NCBI GenBank assembly: GCA_947359465.1
Contig: OX375873.1
Location: 41,326,437-41,390,436 of the forward strand
Origin: Metellina segmentata
Lineage: Eukaryota; Arthropoda; Arachnida; Araneae; Tetragnathidae
Reading direction: 5' to 3'
DNA length: 64,000 bases
Every line of letters starts with the position of its first letter. The stretch's first letter is position 1. This document shows, in pieces, positions 13,201 through 21,099 of the stretch. The position numbers and the translations under genes are program-made. The notes under the pieces were generated by a model. It did no database searches. It saw only the letters and a list, made by a program, of their open reading frames with translations, and was not told the origin of the DNA.

Positions 13201-14406
13201 AGCCGACCAACCGGTATAGTGGTTAAGGTGTTAGCTTCTAGATCGGAAGGTTCCTGGTTACAATCCGGGTACGGGCATGGATGTTTGTAAGCGTATGGTG
13301 TAGAGGCGCCTGGTGCACCTTAAATCTGTAGTGCCCGAAAGTCCTCACGTTGGGTTGGTGTGGAAGTTTGGAGAGTGGGGTGCCAGTTCAGATATTGCTT
13401 CGTCATCTAAACCGTGGTTCAAAATTACGAGATGTTGTCCTCGGATCTTTCCCTTAAGTGACTGATCACGGACCGTCGTCAATAGCCCGTTGTGTTGCTC
13501 TAGTACGACGTTAACTAAAATTAACATTACCAAATAACATGGCGGCTGTCTGCAACTAGTTTCATGCGTTATCCCACAGATGGCAGTTCCAATCGAGCCA
13601 AAACTGCTGGTTCCTGGTTTTATCCGGCTACCCGATTTTGTCCTACCCTCCCCTACCTTTTATTATGGGGAATAATGAAATTACACCTGTGAACAAAACT
13701 TATGGAACAGTAAGGATACTGTTGCCACTTTGCACTTAATTGGCATTAGATGAGTGAAAATGATACGAAAGGTATATCACAAAAATTACGAAAAATATAA
13801 GTAAAAACCGTGGTAACAGGAACATAAGCGAATGGCAAAAAAGTGATGAATTGAATTGGTTACACTGCACTGAGCGCCATGAATAAACCTAATTGAAGAG
13901 GTTGTAGTCTGGTTGGAAGAATAATGGATTTGCAACTGGAGGGTTGAGAATTCGAAACTAGTTAGAAGCATAGAGTGTAGCGTTTGTGGGGGCTAGATCA
14001 CATTAAACCTGTCATGGCATCAAATGTTCTCGCGTTCGAGTGTTACGTTTGAGATAAATGTTGACCTCGTCATCATATCGTGATTCAAAATTACGAGGTG
14101 TACTCAGATCTTTCCTTTCGGGATTCATATCTGACCTTCCGCCAATGTGCTCCACCTTGTTTTCGACATTGCGACTGTAATTTACTACCTACATACAAAC
14201 CTTTTATCGCTACGTTTTACATGTATAAATATTTAACTACAGCTTGAGCTGAATTATTTAACTAAATGCTTCGATGTAACTTCTGGCATATTAAAAGTGA
14301 CATTCATATGCTAACTTCGAAGTAATACATGGTGATTAACTTATTTGGCTTCATTTTATGCATATTGCTTTTCAGATGGAGCTTTGACCTGGAGCCCGAC
14401 ACATAA
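1237..14406 (+). CDS. compact RasGEF (Cdc25-type) domain protein, 10 exons, 266 aa
   Basis: Predicted guanine nucleotide exchange factor for a Ras-family GTPase. Coding exons: 1237-1271, 1964-2018, 2633-2698, 2885-2935, 4382-4456, 4550-4732, 10429-10555, 11217-11300, 12353-12446, 14376-14406. Each joins at AG/GT sites (mostly gtaagt-like donors), phases match at every junction, and the total is 801 nt (266 aa plus TAA). Start chosen as the ATG of MARRFWKGFKN, followed directly by a gtaagt donor. Family signatures: EQLTSMDWTNFK (the xQLTxxD helix), ELFYSARRDWKQC, VSTWV, FILIAKRLYKLNNLHC and RLISTW, all typical of the Cdc25 catalytic core, and a C-terminal WSFDLEP like the usual LSLxLEP. There is no N-terminal REM (RasGEF_N) module. 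The stretch matching the helix before the final helices is about 20-25 residues shorter than in the paralogue at 30306-35667. Introns hold a mariner element, SINEs and a LINE. RasGEF membership is firm; subfamily and GTPase target are unknown. Confidence 0.85.
3039..4080. mobile_element. mariner/Tc1-superfamily element with about 113-bp TIRs and TA target duplications
   Basis: Near-perfect terminal inverted repeats: 3039-3151 (begins CAGGGTGGTCCCGAATTC) matches the reverse complement of 3968-4080. Both ends are flanked by TA (3037-3038 and 4081-4082), the target duplication of this superfamily. The element is 1042 bp and sits in the intron between exons 4 and 5 of the compact RasGEF gene. The closely matching TIRs suggest a fairly recent insertion. 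Confidence 0.9.
3216..3968 (-). pseudogene. DDE transposase of the mariner/Tc1-like element, N-terminally truncated
   Basis: Open frame of 250 codons inside the TIR-bounded element. Catalytic motifs are visible in order: FTDEATF (first Asp), WFQHDGAPAH (second Asp) and RSPDLSSLDYFLWG (third acidic site). The C-terminus continues to the usual family end. The N-terminal helix-turn-helix DNA-binding region is missing: the frame begins next to the right TIR, with no room for it. It is therefore an internally deleted, probably non-autonomous copy even though the catalytic part is uninterrupted. The family resembles transposases common in insects and other arthropods. Confidence 0.85.
4770..4880 (+). 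repeat. tRNA-derived SINE head (diverged)
   Basis: Contains AGCCGACAAATCGGTAAGG, similar to the head of the intact SINE at 13202, and a consensus Pol III B box GGTTCGAATCC at about 4821-4831. It lacks flanking target duplications that I can see and has a deletion near the A box. It is not a functional tRNA gene. It lies in the intron just after exon 6 of the compact RasGEF gene. Confidence 0.5.
5254..5425 (-). repeat. SINE tail copy, reverse orientation
   Basis: Its reverse complement matches the conserved SINE body seen at 13202-13529: GGTGTGGAA..TTTGGAGAGTGGGGT, GTTGCTTCGTCATC, CCTCGGATCTTTCCCTT and the GGTCCCGGAC..TCAATAG block. The tRNA-like head is absent. Confidence 0.6.
5505..5700 (+). 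repeat. SINE tail copy, forward, strongly diverged
   Basis: Shares the order of blocks of the SINE body (GGGTGCAGGCTCGAG.., CTCATCA.., CAAAATGATGAGGTGTTGATC, GAAGATCTTTTCCTTTGGGA, GGCCAATAGCC) with many substitutions. With the copy at 5254-5425 it forms an inverted pair. Confidence 0.4.
5730..6620. other. intronic stretch, nothing recognised
   Basis: AT-rich intron of the compact RasGEF gene between SINE fragments and the LINE. I see no coding exon, hairpin or tandem array here. Confidence 0.4.
6630..9650 (+). mobile_element. CR1/L2-like non-LTR retrotransposon (LINE), degenerate copy
   Basis: Order is endonuclease then reverse transcriptase. The 6678-7640 frame has an endonuclease/exonuclease/phosphatase fold (VFYCNA, IIGITESWA, LMGDYNYPNIDW, GESDHRSI). 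The 7686-8555 frame has the RT start (PSKGPGPDDIYPRVL, YRPVSLTS, ENQYGFRNGRSC, DFQKAFD). The 8681-9583 frame has the RT core (FADDLKIWG, GKCQVLHMG, KHLGVII) and the C-terminus. The 3' tail is short repeats of TATTTG at about 9628-9652, as in CR1/L2-type elements. Coding is interrupted by a TGA next to an A run (about 7638), a TAA after DFQKAFD (about 8553) and a frameshift in the GVPQGS region (about 8700-8730). It cannot encode an intact protein. It lies in the long intron between exons 6 and 7 of the compact RasGEF gene. Confidence 0.9.
9880..10160. repeat. degenerate short-period repeat (TTGGAAT/TTCTTAGGAA motifs)
   Basis: Irregular repeats of motifs such as TTGGAATA, CTTAGGAA and AATATTCTTTT. 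A related run, ATTCAATTGGTCCTTTC repeated three times, occurs at 10680-10790. No coding signal. Confidence 0.35.
10845..10925 (+). repeat. SINE 3' fragment
   Basis: Matches only the end of the SINE family (GATTGATCCCGGACCGTCG, then a block like CAATAGCCCGTCGTGTTG). It lies in the intron after exon 7 of the compact RasGEF gene. Confidence 0.5.
11994..12114. repeat. 121-bp hairpin-forming inverted repeat (MITE-like)
   Basis: The left arm GGAAGCCGTTAATATGTACA.. (11994-12025) is complementary to the right arm ending ..GTGCACATTAACGGCTTTCC (about 12082-12114), with few mismatches. Inside is a second perfect stem, TGCGGAAT/ATTCCGCA (12028-12050). The whole segment can fold as one long hairpin with an inner arm. 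It is intronic. Confidence 0.6.
13202..13529 (+). mobile_element. full-length tRNA-derived SINE with 12-bp target duplications
   Basis: The best copy of the SINE family in the window. CCAAATAACATG flanks it exactly at 13190-13201 and 13530-13541. The head (from AGCCGACCAACCGGTATAGTG) is tRNA-like with an A-box region TAGTGGTTAAGG and a B box GGTTACAATCC. The body carries blocks shared by the other copies: GCACCTTAAATCTGTAGTG, GTTGGTGTGGAAGTTTGG, TTCAAAATTACGAGATGTTG, CCTCGGATCTTTCCCTTAAG, and a 3' end with GACCGTCGTCAATAGCCCG and CGACGTTAA. Transcription would be by Pol III; mobility would need a partner LINE. Confidence 0.85.
13880..14190 (+). repeat. diverged SINE copy
   Basis: Same family as 13202-13529: a head with a B-box-like GAGAATTCGAAAC, then CGTCATCATATCGTG, TTCAAAATTACGAGGTG and CTCAGATCTTTCCTTTCGGG. 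It ends about 185 bp before the last exon of the compact RasGEF gene. Confidence 0.6.
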
Positions 14407-14466
14407 ATGTCATATTTTGGTGACATATCTACAATAGACAAAAGTAAACACCCACATCCATATTAA

Positions 14467-14472
14467 AATAAA
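14467..14472 (+). terminator. poly(A) signal AATAAA of the compact RasGEF gene
   Basis: AATAAA lies 61 nt after the TAA stop at 14404-14406, in the expected place for 3' end processing of the 266-aa RasGEF transcript. Confidence 0.5.
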
Positions 14473-14800
14473 CAAGGAAGCATTTCAACGTGGATTCCTC
14501 ATTAGAGTCTACTTTGAAGATTACTGACCTCCAACAACAAGACTTCAAATTCTAATAGTATGATATGAATCCTGTGAAGTTGTGAAGGACAAAGCGAAGT
14601 CCTACTAAAGAAGTAAGCAGGGTTTTAATTTCGTTTTTCGTCAACTCTGGGCAAAAACTCATAAGCTGACTTTTTCACGGAGAAACTAAATGCACGTTTT
14701 CCTGACGATGAAAAATACTTAATCACATTGTAAAGCGTTTAAAAGATATCTAACACTATTGAAAATGTTTATATTTATTATACTTTGTGCTGAAAATCAA

Positions 14801-14806
14801 TTTATT
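14801..14806 (-). terminator. poly(A) signal for the small membrane ORF
   Basis: AATAAA on the - strand, about 40 nt downstream of the stop codon at 14845. Confidence 0.4.
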
Positions 14807-14844
14807 CTTTAAAGAGATGCTCAGTAAAAAACGATTTGGTTCAG

Positions 14845-15120
14845 TTAATGAGTTTCTGCTCTTAGCCGACGTTGTATTGTTGAGTCTGTAAAGGAAAGAT
14901 AGAAGATCTTCTCATATTCCATTCCTTCCTGAACGTATTCTTTGTCAAAGACTTTCTTTCTGTTTTCATAGCTTGGCAATATTTTTTTAAATATAGTTTG
15001 GCCAAATATGGCCCATGCGCCAAAGCCAATCAGCCAATCTACCAAAATCAAGAGCTTAAACTGAATTTTATGAAACCTTGTTTTGTTAACAATCTTTCCT
15101 TTTGTTAACAATCTTTCCAA
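14845..15120 (-). CDS. hypothetical single-exon small membrane protein, 91 aa
   Basis: Open frame from ATG at 15120 to a stop at 14845. The N-terminus is basic, followed by one hydrophobic segment at about residues 23-42 (FKLLILVDWLIGFGAWAIFG), then a charged tail (YENRKKVFDKEYVQEGMEYEK). This is the layout of small single-pass organelle or inner-membrane proteins. An AATAAA on the same strand lies about 40 nt after the stop (14801-14806), which supports a real 3' end. The order hydrophobic segment, YExRKK, xxVQEG recalls SMIM20/MITRAC7-type proteins only loosely; I do not assign that function. It is antisense to the 3' side of the compact RasGEF gene. It could also be a retrocopy. The ATG lies inside a doubled TTGTTAACAATCTTTCC motif. 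Confidence 0.4.
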   Translation of the reverse strand: MERLLTKGKIVNKTRFHKIQFKLLILVDWLIGFGAWAIFGQTIFKKILPSYENRKKVFDKEYVQEGMEYEKIFYLSFTDSTIQRRLRAETH

Positions 15121-15478
15121 TCAAAGGATGAAAAAGTGACAAAATCTAGAAAATAAAAATTAAATAGAAAAATATATAACTGAATATTATTGTGTATCAC
15201 AAAGCAAGTTCAAAGAAATGAAATTTTAATATCAATACGCACTGTGTGAAATGTTAAAGAAGAAAAGAATACAAATATCTACGAATCAAAGATTTAGATT
15301 CCGGGCAAACATTGTAAGAAAAACGTCTGTGTGGAATTTAAAGACAACGTAATTTTGGTATTTTAGGATTGATAATTTCGTTAAGTACTTTCAAGGATCG
15401 AGTACCTCTACGAACAATTAAAAAAAAAACGTTTCAGCCTATATGGTGTAACTTATGTACATTTTTGTTCTCTTCCAG

Positions 15479-15712
15479 ATAAGCCAAGAGCTGGACCATT
15501 TCCATCCGGGGAGTGTCGTCAGGCGTCCAGGACCTGAAGAGCTCTACTACTGCCCCCTTGCGTCCGCCCATCCCTCCTTTCTGTAAATATGTCAAAATTC
15601 CTACGGGCGCGAGGGGAGCTGTTGGTAGTTATTCCGAAGGCCAGATGCCTGTGCGCTCAACTCGTCCAAGCTGCTTCATTTTTGGGGATGCCTCGTGCTA
15701 ATGACAATCGAA
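15479..15712 (+). other. possible alternative 3' terminal exon
   Basis: A pyrimidine-rich acceptor (TTGTTCTCTTCCAG) ends at 15478. It is followed by a locally GC-richer block and an AATAAA at 15727-15732. Spliced from exon 9 of the compact RasGEF gene it would give an immediate stop (AAA TAA), so it would be mostly 3' UTR. A 35-codon frame (ISQELDHFHPGS...) also exists. Which transcript uses it cannot be decided from sequence. Confidence 0.3.
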
Positions 15713-16054
15713 TGTATTAAAGATCAAATAAAAACATTCTATAACCCCAAACTGTCTCTCGTCTCTGTCCTTTTGAGAATTTTGATTTGAAATTCCAACC
15801 ACATTAGAACAAAAGAAGGAGGTTAGAATAAATAAGTTAAAGTTGAGTTCGAGATCTCCACTATAAGAGAAAAACCACACTTTTCCGATCATACTGAAAA
15901 TGGATAAACATGTAACTCCGGTGATATATAAAAAATTATTTCACAGCACACAAAGGTATACGGTGTTTCAAAACTTCCCGCATACTCTTTAATAAAAAAC
16001 AAAAAAATCACTTAATTTTACAGTAATTGTTCAAAGTTAGAACATCCTAAAGAA

Positions 16055-16400
16055 ATACTCGTCGTCTGACAGAGATTCAAAATTACGTGGTACCGTCCTC
16101 GGATCTTTCTCTTCGGGGTTGCCGTCGCCAGTAGCCCGCTTCAATGAGATGTTAAGTAAACTCCTACCAACCGAAGTAATGCTGGGCCGCGGATTAGGAA
16201 CTGGAGGTTTGAGAGTTTGAACGAACCGAATCAAAGGCAGTCGCGTACAAAGGGGCTGGTGTACCTTCAGTTTGTCGTGGCCTAAAATGTACTCACATTA
16301 ACATGGTATGAAAATTGAGAGAGGAAGGGGGAGAAGCTCAGGTGTCACCTCGTCATTTGACCCTACAGTAATGCGGGGTTGTCGTGGGCCACTGTGTGTT
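16055..16400 (+). repeat. two adjacent SINE copies, diverged
   Basis: 16055-16150 matches the SINE 3' half (TTCAAAATTACGTGGT, GTCCTCGGATCTTTCTCTTC, CAGTAGCCCG). 16165-16400 begins again with a tRNA-like head (CCAACCGAAGTAATGCTGGG.., GTTTGAGAGTTTGAAC as a degenerate B box) and continues into the body (CAGGTGTCACCTCGTCATTTGA). Confidence 0.5.
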
Positions 16401-16429
16401 TCCAATCTGCCCTAGCAATCTGTGAGTTG

Positions 16430-17460
16430 TAGGGCACATTGAAATTGTACGTATAGTGGTGACTAGCGTAGCGTAAAAGTTGTCAAATGTACAACATGAA
16501 AACCCAATTAACTAATCTAATGTAATACATACCTGGCAACTTTAGTGCGTGTATTAATGTGCAAACTGATCAACAGCCCTATGGCACTTGTAAATATCCC
16601 TACGTGAAAATGGTTTATTTTGTGTTCCCTTCATTCCCTAAAAATGTGTGCATGAAGTTTTGAAACATCCTGTAGATTGGAATTAAATTGTTAATAATAT
16701 TATTTAGCAAAATGGGGTGGTCGAGGTGCTTAGGTTAGGTGCTGGGATAGGCATATGATCTCTGGAAACAAAAGGTGAATAGTTCCTATTGATATTCATT
16801 TAGTTTCCAACTTGATTTCTCAACCCAGGAGGCTGTGAAACAGATAAATAGTTAGGGTAGGCGATATTTGGAACACCTACCTTAATCTTGTTAGTAATCT
16901 TTCTCGCTAGCTCGTCAAATGATCGAACTCTCATTCGAATGTAATTAAAAAATCTGGATTTTCACTTAAATCCGCAAAAGATGTGTAAAATCTACCTCGT
17001 GAAAGTCTGAGGTCAACAAATGGATGCATCCAGTAACGTCTATTTCTTTTCAAAATGTATTTTCTGTACATAAATAAGAGAAATAAACACGTTTTCTTCG
17101 AACACATCCATCGCAAATGAGTACTTTCGTTACTTCACGGTTGGGTGTGCATAGTTTAGTTGCGGCGCCGCATATTAAAAACCGGATGTGTACATAGGCG
17201 TAACTAGGGTTGTTGAATGGGGGGGAGGTTGATCCTCCCAAAAAGTTTGGATTGTTTGGTTGGAAGATTAAAGTAATTATACTAATATAATTAACACCGA
17301 TTAATTATTTATAATCAATTATATTAATATGGTATTATCTTTAATTATAAAAAAATAATTAATTATATTGATGAATTATAAAAAAATATTAATTATATTG
17401 ATGCATATTCATTAATTAACACTTGATTTTTAAAAATCAAAAAAAGTTTTCGATCACTTT
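16430..17460. other. intergenic, AT-rich palindromic runs, no gene seen
   Basis: No exon or transposase motif seen. 17275-17430 has repeats built on AATTATATTGATGAATTATA and poly-A blocks. 17195-17240 has the phrase TAGGCGTAACTAGGGTTG before a G run, which recurs at 19075-19110 (TAGGCGTGACTAGGGTTG); these may be ends of an old DNA transposon. Confidence 0.35.
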
Positions 17461-17464
17461 TTAT

Positions 17465-18790
17465 TTTTATAAAAGTTGCCGCAGCCGCCGGGTTGAAAAC
17501 TCGCTTTTTTGCTCGATTCTTAGACAATTTTCCGAGAAAGTACGGATCAGAAAATTACGAAATTAACATGGTTTGTTCAAAATTGTACAGGGAACACGAA
17601 AAAGAAGATTTTTTTCCCGATGCGGCTATAAGTTTAGTATATATCAAGTGTCTACTTGAAAAAGCGAAATTTCAAACGCGAGTGAGCAAAAGACGTACAA
17701 ATTTTCAATCTACAGTCGTGATTTTTTAAAGTGTTTCTAAACGTGAATTTTTGCAGCTCGTCGAGCTATTTTAGAAATTTCAATTTGTTTGCTGGTAATA
17801 TTTTTTTGAAATTCGGGAAAAACCGGTACATTTTGTTATTTTTTTGGTAAACTGTCATATCTATAGCTTATTACTATTAGTTTTTTAATTTTAAAACATC
17901 GCACAATACCTTAGAATATACTCTTTCTTACGGTACAATTATTTTTGAAATGGGTTAATAAATAAATTCGATGCGATCAAAAGTTGGTCATACAAATTTT
18001 GGAATATTGGTAAATATCCGTCAATTTTTATTAACTGTCATATCTATAGCTTATAGTATTATTTTTTTTAATTTGAAAGCATCACTGAAAACCTTAGAAT
18101 GTACTCTTTTGTATGGTACAATTATTTTGGAAATTTGTTATTAAATAAATTTTCGATGCGATTATAAGTTGTTCATATAAAAATTTCGGGACTTTAAGAT
18201 CGTAAGTTCCGATACACAAAACTAAAACTGTCATATGTGTAGCTTAATACTATTAGTTTTAAAATTTGAAAATACCACGTGAAAGCTTAGAATACACTCC
18301 TTTTTACGGTAAAATTACTTTTAAAATTGGTTCATAAATAAAATCGATACAATCAAAAGCTGGTCATACAAATTTCGTAATTTTTAGATCGTGGAGCGAT
18401 AGCATTCATTCTCTTCATACATTTATCTTCACGGAAATGAAGGTTACATTTTCTGACTAACTTATATATTTGCCAGATATCAAATTTATCATAACAACGA
18501 TTTTTTTTAATTTCGCGAGGAAAAAGGCTCGCTTTTTTTACTCCATTCTCAGACGGCTTCCCGAGAAAGTAGAGAAAAGAAAATTAAGAGATTAACATGG
18601 TCTATTTAAAATTGTAGAGGGAACAATATGAAGAATATTTTTACTGATGCTTTACTAATACATTGAGTGTTAAAATAAATAAAAGAGAAATCACTTGCGA
18701 AAATAATGTTGGTTTGCAAAGCAAACCAAAAAGGATTGCGTAGCAATTCCCGGGGGTTCGCGAGCAGAGGGCGGAGCCTCCTAGTTTATA
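17465..18790 (+). repeat. Helitron-like interspersed repeat with internal about 185-bp tandem units
   Basis: Flanking modules 17490-17650 and 18510-18670 are similar to each other (GCTCGATTCTTAGAC / CTCCATTCTCAGAC, CCGAGAAAGTA, ATTAACATGGT, AAATTGTA.AGGGAACA). Between them are three tandem units starting at AACTGTCATAT (17849, 18033, 18226; spacing 184 and 193). The 3' end has a GC-rich stretch: TTGGTTTGCAAAGCAAACC, GGATTGCGTAGCAATTCCCG, GCGAGCAGAGGGCGGAGC, then CTCCTAGTT, resembling Helitron termini (hairpin followed by CTAG). No Rep/helicase ORF is present. An inverted relative lies at 41190-42470. Confidence 0.5.
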
Positions 18791-19987
18791 CAATATTTGC
18801 CAGATGACGATGTTTTTACGGTGAATTTTAAAATTTACAATACATTTAAATTAGAAATTAAAACGTCGATTTTTTTGTAACTTCTCAGATTTAAACTTGA
18901 TTTGCTTGAAGCACATCGGTAAAAATTCTCTCGATTCTGACTCTGTCGATTGCTCACAATTTTTTAATAAGTGTTTAATTATATACTTGTGAATAACTAC
19001 ATGCAACTGTAATATTTATGATGAGATTAAGATATGAAATCATTCATCAGTATTGGAAGAAACATCACAGAAGCATAGGCGTGACTAGGGTTGATAACTA
19101 AGGGGGGAGAAATTCAGTCCTGAGAAGTATGAACTGTACACCCATAAAAAGCATCTGGAGACCTTCGCAGGGAAATTTTCGTATTTTTATGTTAAAAATC
19201 ACACGATATATTGATACTTTTTTACATAGAACATTGATAAAATTATTAAAATTTTTGCGTCTAGCAAATGTTAGTCAATTTTATTTCAAATAAAGTCGTT
19301 TTAAACAAATGTTATTTTATAGTATTATACATGAGAAACACATTGTTTGGTTTAACAACAAATTATTTAAGGGTAGTCTTGAATTACACTAAAACCTTGC
19401 TAATTCAACCCCCCCCCCCCTGTTAATCCGAGTTTGGTTAATCCGAACCATCTGTTTTTAAAATTTGTGAAACAAAATACAGTAAATCACTGTGACGCAT
19501 ATATTACAATTATTGAAATAAAAAACATCATTGGTAAGAATGCACATACATTCAGATTTTTAGATTATCATAAAATCAGAAAGAATAGAAAAATAATCAC
19601 TAGAACTTCCTGAACTAAAAACATTTGGATAAAATTAATTAGTTTTGCTGTGATAAATACATATAAACATTTTCCTAGTTGGTTCTTCAAAAAACATATT
19701 CTAAGTTAAACATAAAAATCAAGTGAATAAAAATTTCACTTTTGACGTATATTTCCGTGTATAAGACGATAATTTTTGGAACTTTTTCTAAAGCTAATGT
19801 GTGTGTGGGGGGGGGTCGGCCTTTATACGGATCCGCTAATTTCGATAAAAAGTAAAGTACATTTCCGTTAGCAGAGCGCAAACGATATCGCTAACTATCG
19901 CCAAATATAGCACACAAAATGATAATTGAATACCTTTAATTAATTAGCACATAAAAATAACAATTGGAAAGGGAACATTTTTTGATA

Positions 19988-20139
19988 CAGCTGTTGGATT
20001 CGGATATCTCTCCGGTGGCAGCAACTTCGAATTATTTACGAGCGATTAACGATTTTTATAGCAACTCCAACGGGTGTTGGGAAAGCAACCCTTTTTTTTA
20101 CTTCGTGCCATCCGGACTCGGATCCGAATCCAACAGCTG
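19988..20139. repeat. inverted repeat with 18-bp perfect arms
   Basis: CAGCTGTTGGATTCGGAT at 19988-20005 is exactly complementary to 20122-20139, leaving a 116-nt loop. It borders the mariner fossil at 20240-21068. Confidence 0.5.
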
Positions 20140-20239
20140 TTCCAATTTTTAAAGTATTTTAACTTACGTTTTGAATGCAGCCTTTAAGCAAAAAAAGAGA
20201 AATAAGTCATATAAATCCTTCAAATTCTGTGTTTGAATC

Positions 20240-21068
20240 CGAGTTTCCGAATAGTTCGTAAAATTCGGCTTCACTCATCGTTGGGATGTCCTGATGTGTA
20301 TCATCATCAGTTCCAAAGCCATTTCCGTACTAGAATTTATATGTTCTTCATACACATCGCTGCCAAGGGTCGATCCCCGTCGATCGATTTCCTGTTGTAA
20401 TCGCAGTAATTGTTGTTTATAGCGTTCAGCAGTTACACTTACACCCGACTTCAGCAATTAGTAATTAGAGTACTCCCTTCATATCCCACCGGATGCATTA
20501 GGAGAACTTTTTTGTAGTGAATGTCTCTTTTCGGCGTTAATGTTGTTGTTTCGCCGGGATTCACCCAATATTTTTTGCGTTTCGGACTGTCATAACAGAT
20601 ATATTTTTTTTTCTCCTGTCACGATTTTTCACAAGAAATATTTTTTGTGTTGCCTGTTTAGCAGATTCATGCACTTCAAGACACGGTCGTCCTCAATGCA
20701 TGTGGCACCAATTTTCCTGCCTTCTGAATCTTTCCCATTGCATGTAAACGATAAGATATCGTTTTTTGTGATACTTATAACTGTTCAGCGAGTTCATTTT
20801 TCGTTTGAGATGCATCTTTATCGAGAAGTGTTTGCAAATCTTCATGGATAGCCTTCAATGGAGCGCTGCTACATTGTCGATCGCTAACCTCAAAATCGCC
20901 ATCTTTAAAACGTCGAAACCAATACTCACATGTGCTTTTCGATACGATATTCACCCCTAAATCAGTACCAATTGATTGACATGCTTTTGCAGCACTTTTT
21001 TACTATTCAAATTCAAAGCAAATTCGTAACGAATGAAGTGACGAATAAATGTCTTATCGTATGACATC
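20240..21068 (-). pseudogene. mariner transposase fossil
   Basis: Read on the - strand from 21068: an N-terminal FIRHFIRYEFALN-like helix-turn-helix region, a block like STCEYWFRRFKDGDFEVSDR, a middle segment with YDSPKRKKYW and PGETTT (mariner DNPKRKKSW..PGE motif), and VSVTAERYKQQLLRLQQEI (mariner xxITADRYxxQLxRL). The frame shifts several times and the catalytic HDNARPH region is absent or unrecognisable. It resembles SETMAR-type mariners and is clearly dead. Confidence 0.7.
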
Positions 21069-21099
21069 TTATACCTTCAAAATTTCAACTTACGTTCTC

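Noticed and set aside
13202..13275. Possible tRNA gene (A- and B-box sequence)
   Set aside because: It is the head of a SINE with flanking 12-bp duplications and repeated bodies elsewhere; the cloverleaf is degenerate.
17849..18400. CRISPR-like or satellite array
   Set aside because: Units are about 185 bp, diverged and directly adjacent with no spacers, inside a dispersed eukaryotic repeat.
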